Source of the DNA: Planctomycetaceae bacterium
GTDB lineage: Bacteria; Planctomycetota; Planctomycetia; Pirellulales; PNKZ01
Length of the DNA: 64,000 nt
Direction of reading: 5' to 3'
NCBI GenBank assembly: GCA_016793115.1
Contig: JAEUIN010000273.1
Span: 124,001 to 188,000, forward strand
Position numbers and translations under genes: made by a program
Shown here: positions 26,205 to 36,063 of the stretch, in pieces
Layout: every line of letters starts with the position of its first letter
How positions within the stretch are numbered: the first letter of the stretch is position 1
Notes under the pieces: generated by a model
Told to the model about the DNA's origin: nothing
Seen by the model: only the letters and a program-made list of their open reading frames with translations
Databases searched by the model: none

Positions 26205-26229
26205 GCCCCCGGCGCTGCAGGCCGGGGGC
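26205..26229 (-). repeat. GC-rich hairpin between minus-strand genes
   Basis: GCCCCCGGC (26205-26213) is the exact complement of GCCGGGGGC (26221-26229), with a 7-nt loop. It lies 50 nt after the stop of the small basic protein gene and just before the adenosyltransferase start. It may attenuate read-through, but no U-run follows, so it is not a standard terminator. Confidence 0.6.
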
Positions 26230-26280
26230 GAACGAGAGAGGCAACGAATCGATTTGCGATCGCGACGGCGATAAGCCGAG

Positions 26281-26472
26281 CTACTTCCTACCCTTCTTGG
26301 CGGCCTTCTTCTTAGCGCTCTTGGGAGCGGCGGTCTTCTTTGCGGCCTTGGCGGCGCTCTTCTTGGCGCTCTTCGATTCGGCGCCTTTCTTGGCTCCGCC
26401 CTTGCCGAAAATGCTGTCCCAGTTTGCGGTGAACTTAGGGCTCGGACCGGAACGGATGATCGGACCAGACAT
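26281..26472 (-). CDS. small basic protein with histone-H1-like Lys/Ala tail
   Basis: A 63-residue protein. A short N-terminal motif (MSGPIIRSGPSPKFTANWDSIFGKGG) is followed by a tail of AKKS, AAKK and KKAAKK repeats like bacterial histone H1/Hc1 tails, suggesting nucleic-acid binding (inferred). The ATG at 26472 is chosen because AAGGAG stands 8 nt upstream; an overlapping GTG three codons earlier would swallow that site. A second small basic protein of similar flavour lies at 29866. Confidence 0.7.
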   Translation of the reverse strand: MSGPIIRSGPSPKFTANWDSIFGKGGAKKGAESKSAKKSAAKAAKKTAAPKSAKKKAAKKGRK

Positions 26473-26481
26473 CGACTTCAC

Positions 26482-26778
26482 TCCTTAGAGACAAACGACT
26501 GTCATCAAAATCGGCCAAGACTTCTCAAGATCGTGCGACGCCGAGCGGCAGGGCGCGCCGGCGGGCGGAAGCGGGCATACTCGCGAGTCGCCTAGCGAGG
26601 AGTATAATCGCCATAACCAAAATCGAACATCGCCGAGCGGTTTCGTCAAGCAGCGCCGTCACTTACAAGTCGTCGCCGGCTCGCGCAGCGTGCCTCTTCA
26701 GCGGCCGCCTGCGACCTGTATCGCTCACGCTTGGCACAACGTTTGAACTTATTGTCGACGCCCCGTGGAGTAAACATC
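26482..26778 (+). other. intergenic region, no recognised gene
   Basis: About 300 nt between the divergent small basic protein and the WD40 gene. It must hold promoters for both; none was clearly recognised. No hairpin of note was seen. Confidence 0.3.
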
Positions 26779-28152
26779 ATGTCGTACCGCTTCGTTCGAC
26801 GTTACCTCGCCTGCATCGCGTTGATCGGCTTGCCGACGTTCGCGACGGCCGTGCCGGCCGCAGCCGCCGACGCCCCTACGGCCGTGAAACCGGCGGCCGT
26901 CGGCCCTTCGACGTTGCCGACCCACCTGCGCTGGGTCACGAAGACCGCATTCGCCCCCGACGGCAAACTGCTGGCCACGGTCGGCGGCGAAAGCTTGCTC
27001 TATCGACCGGGCGACGTGGTGCTATGGGAAACCGCGACCGGAAAACAGCACGCCAAACTCGAAGGTCACGAGTCGTGCGTGTGGGGCTTGGCCTTCAGCG
27101 CCGACGGCAAGACGCTCGCCTCAGGCGCTTACGACGGCACCGTGAAGCTCTGGGATACGGCGACGGGCAAAGAGAAGTTGAGCTTCGCGGCCGCGCCGCA
27201 TTGGGTGAAGGCGTTGGCCTTCGTGCCGCAAAGCGGACTGTTGGCCGTGGCCGGCGAAGACGGCACGGTGAAACTCTGGGACACGGCCAGCGCCAAGGCC
27301 GAAGAGAAACAAAAATTCGTCGGGCATACGGCTGCGGTCAACGCCTTGCTGTTTACCACCGACGGTAAGAAACTTATCACGGCAAGCGACGACAAGACGG
27401 TGCAGATTTGGGACGTCGCCAAGGCGACGCCGTCGGCGAAATTGGAAGCCCACGACGAACCGGCGCTCGCACTCACGTGGATCGTGCCCGACAAGACGTT
27501 CGCTTCGGGGGGAGAAGACCGGCGGATTTACGTCTGGGACGTCGGCCAACCGAAGTCGGTCGCGGAACTGCCGACGCAGCGCAATTGGGTGACGGGCCTC
27601 GCCGCGACGCGCGACGGCAAGACGGTGCTGGCGAGCGGCTACGATCGCACGGTCCGCGTGATCGACGTGGCCAAAAAAACGGAAACCGCGGTGCTCGACG
27701 GCTTCACCACGACCGTCTGGACCGTCGCTCTGTCGGGCGACGACAAATATCTCGCGGCGGGGGGCGCTTACGACTCGAGCGGCAAGATCCCTTCTACGCG
27801 CGTTTGGACTTTGGCCGACCGCAAAGAGCTGTTTCCCGTGGAACGACCGGCCGCGGCGAGCGGCGCGAAACTGAATCCGCCGGCGACTCCGAAACCGGTC
27901 GCCAAGGCCGAACCGGAAGCGAAACCGGCGGCCGATGGTGCGAAGCCGCAAGCGGACGCGAAGCCGAAAGCAACGGAAAAGCCGGCTGAGAAGAAGCCGG
28001 CCGACAAGAAACCGGAGGACAAGAAAACAGACGACAAGAAACCGGCCGCGAAGCCGAAGACGGAATCGAAGTCCGAACCGAAACCGGAAGCTTCCACGAA
28101 AGCCGGCGGCAAGGCGGCGCCGTCGGCCAAAGTCGAAGCGAAACCCAAATAA
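26779..28152 (+). CDS. secreted WD40-repeat protein with Lys/Pro-rich tail
   Basis: A 457-residue protein. A signal peptide (MSYRFVRRYLACIALIGLPTFATAVPAAAA) precedes a seven-bladed WD40 propeller with visible repeats ending in TVKLWDTATGK, TVKLWDTASAK, TVQIWDVAKAT, RIYVWDVGQPK, TVRVIDVAKKT and RVWTLADRK. The last ~90 residues are a low-complexity Lys/Pro/Ala/Glu tail (EKKPADKKPEDKK and similar), possibly cell-wall or surface interacting. The ATG at 26779 has GTGGAG 10 nt upstream and starts the signal peptide. The role is unknown; such propellers are scaffolds. Confidence 0.88.
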   Translation: MSYRFVRRYLACIALIGLPTFATAVPAAAADAPTAVKPAAVGPSTLPTHLRWVTKTAFAPDGKLLATVGGESLLYRPGDVVLWETATGKQHAKLEGHESCVWGLAFSADGKTLASGAYDGTVKLWDTATGKEKLSFAAAPHWVKALAFVPQSGLLAVAGEDGTVKLWDTASAKAEEKQKFVGHTAAVNALLFTTDGKKLITASDDKTVQIWDVAKATPSAKLEAHDEPALALTWIVPDKTFASGGEDRRIYVWDVGQPKSVAELPTQRNWVTGLAATRDGKTVLASGYDRTVRVIDVAKKTETAVLDGFTTTVWTVALSGDDKYLAAGGAYDSSGKIPSTRVWTLADRKELFPVERPAAASGAKLNPPATPKPVAKAEPEAKPAADGAKPQADAKPKATEKPAEKKPADKKPEDKKTDDKKPAAKPKTESKSEPKPEASTKAGGKAAPSAKVEAKPK

Positions 28153-28185
28153 CCGCGACATTACACTCGTTGAAGGAGCGCAGCC

Positions 28186-29769
28186 ATGGCCGCCTTACCG
28201 GACCTCAGCCGCTACGGGATCTACCACAAGGAGTACGCCCGCAACGTTCCGCCCGCCAAACTGTATGAGGAGGCGATCAAGCACGATCACGGAGCGATCA
28301 GTTCGGCCGGGGCGCTGATGTCGCGCTCCGGCTCGAAGACCGGGCGAAGTCCGAAAGACAAGCGAATCGTCGAGCATCCGCTGTCGAGCCCCGACGTCTG
28401 GTGGGGCGACGTGAACATCAAGCTGGCCGAACACTCGTTCATGGTCAACAAGCAGCGGGCCGTCGACTTTCTGAATTTCCGCTCGCAGATCTACGTCGTC
28501 GACGGTTTTGCCGGCTGGGATCCGCGCTACCGACTGAAGATTCGGGTGATCTGCGCACGGCCGTATCACGCGTTGTTCATGCACAACATGCTGATTCGGC
28601 CGACGCGCGACGAGCTTGAGGCGTTCGGCGAGCCCGACTACGTGATCTACAACGCCGGCGAGTTTCCCGCGAACTTGCATACCGTGCAGATGACGTCGCG
28701 GACGACGATCGACCTCAGCTTCGAGTCGAAGGAATTCGTGATTCTCGGAACCGAATACGCCGGCGAGATGAAGAAGGGGGTCTTCTCCATCATGAACTAC
28801 CTGATGCCGAAGCGGGGCGTGCTGTCGATGCACTGCTCCGCCAACGAAGGCCCGGCCGGCGACGTGTCGCTCTTTTTCGGCCTTTCGGGCACCGGCAAGA
28901 CGACGCTCTCGGCCGACCCGCGGCGGGCGCTGATCGGCGACGACGAGCACTGCTGGACCGACGAGGGCGTGTTCAACATCGAAGGGGGCTGCTACGCCAA
29001 GTGCGTGAATCTGACGCGCGAGAAGGAGCCGGAAATCTTCGAAGCGATCCGCTTCGGCTCGGTGCTGGAAAATGTGGTGTACGACGAACGAACGCGCCGC
29101 GTCGACTATACGAACATTTCCGTCACGGAGAACACCCGCTGTTCGTACCCCATCGAGTACATCCCCAACGCCAAGATTCCCTGCACGGGCGGCCACCCGA
29201 AGAACATTATCTTGCTGACTTGCGACGCCTTCGGCGTGTTGCCGCCGGTGAGCAAGCTCTCGCCCGAACAGGCGATGTATCACTTCATCAGCGGCTACAC
29301 CGCCAAGGTGGCCGGCACCGAGGTAGGGGTCAAGGAACCGTCGGCGACTTTTTCGGCCTGCTTCGGCGCGGCGTTTCTCGTCTGGCACCCGACGAAGTAT
29401 GCGACGATGCTCGCCGAGAAGATGCGTGAGCACGGGTCGACGGCCTGGCTCGTCAACACCGGCTGGTCGGGAGGCGCGTACGGGACCGGAATGCGCATGA
29501 AGCTGGAATATACGCGGGCCATCATCGACGCGATCCACTCCGGCGAACTGGCAATGGCGCCGACGATCTTCGATCCGGCGTTCGGGCTCGAGGTGCCGCA
29601 GCACTGCCGCGGCGTGCCGGAAGCGATTCTCACTCCGCGCAAAGTTTGGAGCGACGAAGCCGCCTACGAGAAAACGGCGGCCCACTTGGCGGAGCTGTTC
29701 CGACGGAACTTCGCCAAGTACGCGGAGTCGGCCACGCCCGACCTGATGGCCGCCGCGCCGGGCGGATAA
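28186..29769 (+). CDS. pckA: phosphoenolpyruvate carboxykinase (ATP)
   Basis: A 527-residue ATP-type PEPCK converting oxaloacetate to phosphoenolpyruvate, the entry step of gluconeogenesis. It has the kinase loop [14 protein letters not shown], the metal-binding [21 protein letters not shown], substrate-site [10 protein letters not shown] and the C-terminal [15 protein letters not shown]. The length matches the family. GAAGGAG lies about 10 nt before the ATG. It is 33 nt downstream of the WD40 gene, so read-through is possible. Confidence 0.97.
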   Translation: MAALPDLSRYGIYHKEYARNVPPAKLYEEAIKHDHGAISSAGALMSRSGSKTGRSPKDKRIVEHPLSSPDVWWGDVNIKLAEHSFMVNKQRAVDFLNFRSQIYVVDGFAGWDPRYRLKIRVICARPYHALFMHNMLIRPTRDELEAFGEPDYVIYNAGEFPANLHTVQMTSRTTIDLSFESKEFVILGTEYAGEMKKGVFSIMNYLMPKRGVLSMHCSANEGPAGDVSLFFGLSGTGKTTLSADPRRALIGDDEHCWTDEGVFNIEGGCYAKCVNLTREKEPEIFEAIRFGSVLENVVYDERTRRVDYTNISVTENTRCSYPIEYIPNAKIPCTGGHPKNIILLTCDAFGVLPPVSKLSPEQAMYHFISGYTAKVAGTEVGVKEPSATFSACFGAAFLVWHPTKYATMLAEKMREHGSTAWLVNTGWSGGAYGTGMRMKLEYTRAIIDAIHSGELAMAPTIFDPAFGLEVPQHCRGVPEAILTPRKVWSDEAAYEKTAAHLAELFRRNFAKYAESATPDLMAAAPGG

Positions 29770-29865
29770 TCGGCGACAAGGATCGCGAACGACGACAGCA
29801 GAAGGTAAAGTCTGTTCTTGTTTCGAACAACGAGCGGTAGGAAACGACTCAAGGAGCGTAGACTC

Positions 29866-30111
29866 ATGGCGGAAAGCAAGAAGAAGAGCGTCGGGAAGCG
29901 CAACGTGCAGCGATCGGCCACGGCTAAGACGGCCGTGCTCAAGCAGGGCAAGTTCCCCAAGGAAATCACAGCCGCCAAGAAGAAGGAGCAAACGCTGACG
30001 ATGCGACCGGAGACACGCAAGGCGAAGGGCGGAAAGGTCGTCGGCGCGAAAGCCAAGGCCGCTCCGGCCGCGAGCCGCCCGGCCAAAACCGCGAAGAAGA
30101 AGAAGGCCTAG
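29866..30111 (+). CDS. small Lys/Ala-rich basic protein
   Basis: An 81-residue, strongly basic protein (MAESKKKSVGKRNVQRSATA... ending AKTAKKKKA) with no hydrophobic segment. Composition suggests nucleic-acid binding, like H1-type proteins, but no defined domain is visible. The ATG at 29866 has AAGGAG about 12 nt upstream. A DUF3592-like gene follows after only 2 nt and is probably co-transcribed. Confidence 0.65.
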   Translation: MAESKKKSVGKRNVQRSATAKTAVLKQGKFPKEITAAKKKEQTLTMRPETRKAKGGKVVGAKAKAAPAASRPAKTAKKKKA

Positions 30112-30113
30112 CC

Positions 30114-30560
30114 ATGGCGGAGCGGCCGTCGCTCCGGGCCTTGCTGCGGCGCGACTATCCGGCGCGGGTGGTCGGCGTCTTCACGTTGCTGTTCGGCGCG
30201 GGGGCGCTGGTGCCGCTCGCGGCCGCGCCGTTCGTCGCCGACGGCGAGGATCGCCGCTTCTGCCTCTTCTTCGCCGCTTGCTTCGGCTTGTTCGCCGTCG
30301 GCTGCTGCGCCTATTTCCTGCGGCGAATGTCCTGGATTAGGCGGCTCACCGAGCGGGGCGTCGTCGTCGACGGCCGCGTACTCGTCGTCGATCAAAACTC
30401 GGAAGACGTCTGGTATCTGATCGTCGGCTACGAGTGGGACGGCGTACCCCACCGCGCCTGGCAAGGCACCGGCGACAAGTCGAAATTCCAGCCCGGAGAT
30501 ACCGTGCGGCTGCTCGTCGATCCCGCCCGGCCCGATAAAGCCTGGCCGGCGGAGTCCTAG
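30114..30560 (+). CDS. DUF3592-like two-span membrane protein
   Basis: A 148-residue protein with two hydrophobic helices (VVGVFTLLFGAGALVPLAAAPFV and FCLFFAACFGLFAVGCCAYFL), then a small beta-domain (GVVVDGRVLVVDQN...VGYEWDGVPHRAWQGTGDKSKFQPGDTVRLLVDPARPDKAWP) with the 'G..v.v.yDP..P..a' ending usual for DUF3592. Function is unknown. It starts 2 nt after the small basic protein gene. Confidence 0.75.
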   Translation: MAERPSLRALLRRDYPARVVGVFTLLFGAGALVPLAAAPFVADGEDRRFCLFFAACFGLFAVGCCAYFLRRMSWIRRLTERGVVVDGRVLVVDQNSEDVWYLIVGYEWDGVPHRAWQGTGDKSKFQPGDTVRLLVDPARPDKAWPAES

Positions 30561-30580
30561 TCTCAAACCGCCCGGCGCAT

Positions 30581-30632
30581 AAAAAAACTCGCGACCGGTT
30601 CCGAGCTGAATCGCTCCAGGAACCGTCGCGAG
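30581..30632 (-). terminator. rho-independent terminator of glnB (distal)
   Basis: On the minus strand a 14-bp stem with one bulged base (arms 30588-30602 and 30619-30632) is followed by seven U residues (A-run 30581-30587 on the plus strand). It lies about 60 nt beyond the glnB stop. Confidence 0.85.
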
Positions 30633-30667
30633 AAAAGCCGCCCCGGACGATTGCGGTCGGGGCGGGG
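30633..30667 (-). terminator. second hairpin before the glnB terminator
   Basis: Arms of CCGCCCCG(G)AC and GTCGGGGCGG (about 30637-30667) form a GC-rich hairpin followed on the minus strand by UUUU. With the distal hairpin it makes a tandem terminator. Confidence 0.6.
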
Positions 30668-30691
30668 GGCATCGGCATTCGCGCTCGGGCC

Positions 30692-31519
<828 letters not shown>

Positions 31520-33019
31520 ATGCCGCTTCGACTCGCCCCGCTCGCCCTGGCTCTTGCCGCCGCCGCTTCGTTGTTCTCCGCCGCGGCCTCGGTCGCCGCG
31601 CCGCCCAACATCGTCTGGATCATCGCCGACGACATGTCGCCCGACGTCGCCGCCTACGGCGCGAAGCAGGTGCGAACGCCCCACCTCGACCGACTCGCAG
31701 CCGAGGGCCGGCGCTACGAGCGGGCCTACGCCTCCGCGCCGGTCTGCAGTTCCTCGCGCTCCGCCTTCATCCTCGGCACTTACCAAACGACGACCGGGCT
31801 CCACGCGCACGACGTCGAGAACCCGCAACCTTTGGCCACGCCCTATCGTCCGCTCACCGAACTGCTGCGCGAGGCGGGCTACTTCGTCACCAACGCCGCC
31901 GCGCCCGGCTCCGAGCGCAACCGCCGGCCGCTCAAGCAAGGCAAGACCCACTACAACTTCGCCCACGACGCCCGAACGATGTTCGACGGCGACGATTGGC
32001 GCAAGCGCCGGGCGGGCCAACCGTTCTTCGCGCAATTCCAAATCAGCGAGCCGCATCGTCCATTTCCGATTCCGCCCGAATTCCAAAAGTCCGACTACGA
32101 CGCAGCCCAACTCGCCGCGCTCGAGCTCCCGGCAAACTATCCCGATCATCCGCTCGTGCGCCGCGACTGGCTCGCCTACCTGCGGAGCGTCGAAAAGGTC
32201 GATCGTCGCGTCGGCGCGATCCTCGACCAATTGCGGAGCGCAGGCGTGCTCGACGACACGTTCGTCTTCTTCTTCGCCGATCACGGCCGGCCGATGTCCT
32301 GGGGCAAGCAGTGGCTCACCGTCGAAGGGCTGCAGGTGCCGCTCCTCGTCCGCGGGCCGACGATCCCGGCCGGCACGACCGAGTCGCGACCGATCAGCCT
32401 CATCGATCTTGCGCCGACCGCGCTCCGCATCGCTGCGGCCGACGTGCCGCCGTGGATGGAAGGGCTCGATCTCTTCGGCCCGGAGTCGCCGCGCCGCGAG
32501 GTCGTCTTTGCGGCCCGCGATCGCTGCGGCGACGCCGAAGATCGCATCCGCGCCGTCGTCACCGCGCGCGGGCTGCTCGCGCACAACTTCCTGCCGGAGC
32601 TGCCGCACCTGAATTGGTCGAGCTACAAAGAGGCGAGCTATCCGGCGATGCCTTTGCTGCGCAAGCTGCAGGCGGCCGGCAAGCTCACGCCGCGGCAAGC
32701 GCAGTGGCTCGCGCCGAGTCGGGCGGAGTGGGAATACTACGATCTGCGAAGCGATCCGCAGGGTCTGACCAATGTCGCGGCCGATCCGCGGTATCGCGAC
32801 GAAATCGCCGGCTTACGACAACGGCTCGACGATTGGATTCGCACGAGCGGCGACCGCGGTGCGCTTCCCGACCCGCCCACCGAGCCTTCGCTCGCCGAAA
32901 TCAAACAGGCGAAGCGAGCCGACTACGCGCGGGTTTGGACGACGCGCCTCGGCAAACCCGAGCCGAGCGACGCGGAACGGCTCGCCTGGTGGCTCCGCAG
33001 CTACGGGCTGAAGCCTTAG
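31520..33019 (+). CDS. secreted sulfatase (CSSSR active site)
   Basis: A 499-residue family S1 (alkaline phosphatase-fold) sulfatase with a signal peptide (MPLRLAPLALALAAAASLFS). Metal-binding IIADDMS (Asp37, Asp38) and the formylglycine motif APVCSSSRSAFILG are visible; the maturation site reads C76-S-S-S-R80, so the usual Pro of C-x-P-x-R is Ser. Later ligands appear in FFFADHGRPMSWGKQW. The GTYQTTTGLHAHD sequence resembles N-sulfoglucosamine/heparan-type sulfatases. The likely substrate is a sulfated polysaccharide (inferred). The ATG at 31520 begins the signal peptide. Confidence 0.92.
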   Translation: MPLRLAPLALALAAAASLFSAAASVAAPPNIVWIIADDMSPDVAAYGAKQVRTPHLDRLAAEGRRYERAYASAPVCSSSRSAFILGTYQTTTGLHAHDVENPQPLATPYRPLTELLREAGYFVTNAAAPGSERNRRPLKQGKTHYNFAHDARTMFDGDDWRKRRAGQPFFAQFQISEPHRPFPIPPEFQKSDYDAAQLAALELPANYPDHPLVRRDWLAYLRSVEKVDRRVGAILDQLRSAGVLDDTFVFFFADHGRPMSWGKQWLTVEGLQVPLLVRGPTIPAGTTESRPISLIDLAPTALRIAAADVPPWMEGLDLFGPESPRREVVFAARDRCGDAEDRIRAVVTARGLLAHNFLPELPHLNWSSYKEASYPAMPLLRKLQAAGKLTPRQAQWLAPSRAEWEYYDLRSDPQGLTNVAADPRYRDEIAGLRQRLDDWIRTSGDRGALPDPPTEPSLAEIKQAKRADYARVWTTRLGKPEPSDAERLAWWLRSYGLKP

Positions 33020-33046
33020 CTTTGGCCTACGCAATTTGAGAATCGC

Positions 33047-33109
33047 GTGGCACTGGTGGCTTGCCCACCAGTGTTAATAGCACGGGTGGACAAGCCACCC
33101 GTGGCACCC
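33047..33109. repeat. dispersed palindromic repeat, family 1, copy 1
   Basis: Two adjacent hairpins with CACTGGTGG...CCACCAGTG and CACGGGTGG...CCACCCGTG arms, between the convergent sulfatase and TPR genes. Close relatives lie at 55101-55134 and 61725-61803. It may double as a bidirectional transcript end. Confidence 0.8.
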
Positions 33110-33119
33110 ATCCTGATCT

Positions 33120-34244
33120 CTACGGCACGTTGCGGAGAAACGGATCGTCGGCCGCGCGGCGGGCGACTTGTTGCGCTTCGTCGCTTGCGCCGCGGCGCTG
33201 GAGTTCGCGCGACCAACGCGTGTAGGCGTCGCGAAGCGCCTTCGTTTGCGGGGCCGATTCCTCGATCGTCACCGCTTTCGCCAGCCGCTGCTGATGCAGG
33301 GCAACGAGGTTCTCGTGAAACAGTCCATACTCGGGAGCGTAGGTGAGGCCGATCTCCAAGAGTTGCAAGGCTTGCGCCAAGTCGCCGCGACGCCCGACCT
33401 CGAGCGACCAATTGTTCACGGCCGCCAAGAGATTCGCGCGGGCCGCGGAGTTGCGCGCGTCGAGCTCGAGCGCCGCTTCATTCGCCGCGACGGCCTCTTC
33501 AAACCGGCCGGCTTCGAGCAAGTCGACGCCCCGGTTGTAGTACACCACGGCCACGAGCCCGACGTCGTCGAGCTTGCGTTGTTCGAGCGCCGCTTCCGAA
33601 GTGGCGGCGGCCGCTTCGCCGATCGTCCGGCGCAAGAGATCGCGTTGCGTCGCGGCGTCGTCGGCCGCGGCAAACCAGCCGCGGCAGGTCGTCTGCACGA
33701 CGATCGGACCGCTCGGCGACTCGACCACGGCATAGGCATGACCCGGCGTTTCGACGCCGTGAATCGCCAGCGCGAACCGCTCGCCGAGCGAGCGATAGAG
33801 GATCACGGAGCTGATGCAATTGAAGCGGCCGTGCTCGAACGCTTCGTCGAGCGACGTGCTGGTGTCGCGAAACCCGCCGGTCAGCACGCGATCGTGGAGA
33901 TACTCCAGCAGCGCGCGGGCCTTGTCGCGTTCCGCGCCGGTCATGCGGCCCGACACTTGCAGTTCGGCGACCCAATGTTCGAACCGGCGGCGATAGGTTT
34001 CTTGAGCCCGCGGATCGACGATCCCGCCGGCGGTCATCGCGGCTTCGAGCAGCGGCACGCGGTCGAGCCGGCCGTCGGCGGCGTCGGCGGCGAGGGCCTC
34101 ATCGGCGGGCGAGGTCGCGACCGGCCCGCGCGGCTTCGTCGCCGGTTCTTGCCCGGGAAACACGAAGCGCGCGTCGCCCGATTGCGCAAACGCCGGCGAA
34201 GCGGCGGCGGCGACGATCGTGACAAGGGCGACGAGGCGGAGCAT
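33120..34244 (-). CDS. secreted transglutaminase-like (SirB1-type) and TPR protein
   Basis: A 374-residue protein with a signal peptide (MLRLVALVTIVAAAASPAFAQ). The middle has a transglutaminase/SirB1-like core: the nucleophile Cys in FEHGRFNCISSVILYRSLGERF and His in VETPGHAYAVVES. The C-terminal half contains TPR helices (YYNRGVDLLEAGRFEEAVAANEAALELDARN, LAQALQLLEIGLTYAPEYGLFHENLVALHQQ). It may bind or process peptides in the periplasm; whether it is catalytic is unknown. The ATG at 34244 is chosen for the signal peptide. Confidence 0.8.
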   Translation of the reverse strand: MLRLVALVTIVAAAASPAFAQSGDARFVFPGQEPATKPRGPVATSPADEALAADAADGRLDRVPLLEAAMTAGGIVDPRAQETYRRRFEHWVAELQVSGRMTGAERDKARALLEYLHDRVLTGGFRDTSTSLDEAFEHGRFNCISSVILYRSLGERFALAIHGVETPGHAYAVVESPSGPIVVQTTCRGWFAAADDAATQRDLLRRTIGEAAAATSEAALEQRKLDDVGLVAVVYYNRGVDLLEAGRFEEAVAANEAALELDARNSAARANLLAAVNNWSLEVGRRGDLAQALQLLEIGLTYAPEYGLFHENLVALHQQRLAKAVTIEESAPQTKALRDAYTRWSRELQRRGASDEAQQVARRAADDPFLRNVP

Positions 34245-34641
34245 GGCGGTGGGGAAACCAGGCCTTGAGGAAGCGAAGGGGCCGCCGTGGGGAAGTGCGG
34301 CTCGTAGCGGTCGTGCCGACTGCGAAAACTCGTCGGGCACGACGACAAGCAAGTATGCGCTCCGCTAGAGCAAGCTCGAGTGCGAACGCATTTTTTTCGT
34401 CTTGGGAAGCGCTTGCCCCATCGGAATAAACGGCCTCGCTTGGGTGCCTGGGGCTGGAGCCGAAGGTGAAGACCCAGTGTCCGGGGCGGCACTTCGTTTT
34501 GCCGCGGGCACCCGGCTGCGACGTCGCACGTCGAAACGGCCGAACTTCTCACACTCGCTTCACGCGGGGCTCACACTCCGGGAGTAACAAGGAAGCTGCG
34601 CGGTGGCCCAGTTGCTTGGTCGCAAGAAGGGACGAACGGCG
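34245..34641 (+). other. intergenic region, no recognised gene
   Basis: About 400 nt between the divergent TPR protein and the zinc-ribbon protein. A poly-T run (34392-34398) and GC-rich imperfect inverted sequence around 34440-34500 are seen. No gene, promoter or clear repeat copy was identified. Confidence 0.3.
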
Positions 34642-35667
34642 ATGTCGTCGATAAGCGTAGTGTGCTCGAAATGCGGCCGCCCGCTGGGCGCGACGGGCCC
34701 GGCGAGCCCAGCGCCGCCGCTCTGCGATCGCTGCGGCCCGGCAAAAGCGCGATCAAGCTCGCCCGCCGCTGCCGGCAAGCTCGACGCTTCGCTCGATCGC
34801 TTGTTCCAAGACGAGTTGCGGAATGCGCGTTCGGCGCCGCGGCGGATCGTGCTGCGTTCTCCGGCGCGGCGTTGGAATTTCGTCCCCTTGTTCGTCGGGG
34901 CCGCGGCGTTGATCACGAGCGCGATCGTCGGCCTCTTGATCTATCTGTTCATTCGCCCCGAAACGGGGACCGAGGAAGTGCCGGCACGAGTGACGGCGAA
35001 TCGAGAGAGCCTGCGGGCGTCGGGGCCGGAGCGGCGCGGCGGCGCGGCGGCGGCGAGCGTTGCGGCGAGTTCGTCCTCTTCGCCGCTCGCGACTCGTTTG
35101 GAAGTCCGGCCGGTTCCGTCGCTCGCCGGCGGGTTCGGCCCGTTCGGCAAGTTTCGCGACGTCGCAGATTTCCGCGGCCAATTGCGGCGCTACGCCGACG
35201 ACTATCGGCGGCTCGTGCCGGTCGAGCCGAGCGAGCCGCTCCGCTGGCTGCGGTTCGAGGCAAACGTGCGCCGGCGGAACATCGACGCCGTACGGTTCAC
35301 CGTGGCCGAAGAACCGGTCGACGTCGTCTGGGCGTTCACCGCCGACGCCGGCTTGCTCGCCTGGGGCGTGCTCCCCGTTGAATCGAGCGAGTTGGCCCAG
35401 GGAGACCGCTACACGCAAGCGGAGCGGGCCGATTGGCCGGGACTTTCGGTCCACGAGTCGCTGCGGGTCGCGGTGCAGGGAGCGGCCGGCCTACGACTCG
35501 CGCCGGGGCACGACTACTTGCTCTGGTTCCAGTTCCAAGACGACCGGCGACGACCAATGGCCGCGGCGATGCGCTACGTGCCCGCCGGCTCCTTCGATGA
35601 GAACTCGACCGACATCGTAAAACTGCTCCGCGACGGCGTACCGCCGGCGGCAGTCGACGCGAAGTGA
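34642..35667 (+). CDS. zinc-ribbon, single-span membrane protein
   Basis: A 341-residue protein of unknown function. An N-terminal zinc ribbon (CSKCGRPLG ... CDRCGPAK) is followed by a cytoplasmic linker, one membrane helix (FVPLFVGAAALITSAIVGLLIYLFI), a Ser/Ala-rich spacer, and an extracytoplasmic domain with many Trp and Arg residues (PLRWLRFEANVRRRNIDAVRFTVAEEPVDVVWAFTADAGLLAWGV) that reads like an all-beta module. The ATG at 34642 begins just before the ribbon, with AAGGGA upstream. Confidence 0.7.
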   Translation: MSSISVVCSKCGRPLGATGPASPAPPLCDRCGPAKARSSSPAAAGKLDASLDRLFQDELRNARSAPRRIVLRSPARRWNFVPLFVGAAALITSAIVGLLIYLFIRPETGTEEVPARVTANRESLRASGPERRGGAAAASVAASSSSSPLATRLEVRPVPSLAGGFGPFGKFRDVADFRGQLRRYADDYRRLVPVEPSEPLRWLRFEANVRRRNIDAVRFTVAEEPVDVVWAFTADAGLLAWGVLPVESSELAQGDRYTQAERADWPGLSVHESLRVAVQGAAGLRLAPGHDYLLWFQFQDDRRRPMAAAMRYVPAGSFDENSTDIVKLLRDGVPPAAVDAK

Positions 35668-35695
35668 AGTGAGGCCGGGAGTCGGTTGGTTGAGT

Positions 35696-35757
35696 CCGGA
35701 ATCCCGACGGGATTCCACAGCAAAGCCCGGAGTCGCGGCGAGGCCGCGCACTCCGGG
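35696..35757 (+). repeat. dispersed palindromic repeat, family 2, copy A
   Basis: A ~62-bp unit beginning CCGGAATCCC and ending GCACTCCGGG, with inverted arms GGAATCCC/GGGATTCC and CCCGGAGT/ACTCCGGG. It shares most positions with the reverse complement of 37889-37950. Confidence 0.8.
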
Positions 35758-35809
35758 TTTCGTGCCCAAACACTTGGCAATTATATATCTGACTCATCAC
35801 GACTTTTGG

Positions 35810-35840
35810 AAAAAATAGCCCCGCCGTTTCCAGCGGGGCT
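35810..35840 (-). terminator. rho-independent terminator, minus strand
   Basis: AGCCCCGC (35817-35824) pairs with GCGGGGCT (35833-35840), 8-nt loop. On the minus strand it is followed by a U-rich run (A-run at 35809-35815). It sits about 35 nt beyond the end of a possible small minus-strand ORF. Confidence 0.75.
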
Positions 35841-35874
35841 CTCTCGTTGTTGCATGAGTCGGCGTCAGGCCCGA

Positions 35875-36063
35875 CTACTTGGCGAACACTGGGAAGCGGA
35901 ACGGCAGGCCGTCTTTACGGTAGATTTGCCGCTTGCTGCGCCAGTGCCGAACAGACCAAACCACTACCCAACGAACTGGCGTTCGCCCTCGAACATGATC
36001 CGTTTTTCCGGACATGGCCGAGCATCCTTTCTCGATCGAGGCTGGTTGCTCTCGCCACGGCAC
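35875..36063 (-). CDS. possible small basic protein
   Basis: A 62-codon minus-strand frame from a GTG, or 46 codons from an internal ATG (MSGKTDHVRGRTPVRW), ending VRHWRSKRQIYRKDGLPFRF. It is basic, with no signal peptide. The only support beyond the open frame is the good terminator 35 nt past its stop. It may be a genuine small gene of the islet or a remnant. Confidence 0.3.
   Translation of the reverse strand: MPWREQPASIEKGCSAMSGKTDHVRGRTPVRWVVVWSVRHWRSKRQIYRKDGLPFRFPVFAK

Noticed and set aside
27940-28150. CRISPR-like or tandem repeat at the end of the WD40 gene
   Set aside because: The periodicity comes from Lys/Pro/Ala codons in a low-complexity protein tail; unit length and spacers are irregular.
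28195-29991. Long minus-strand open frame opposite pckA
   Set aside because: pckA is unmistakable on the plus strand; the antisense translation is His/Arg/Val-rich and shows no family motif.
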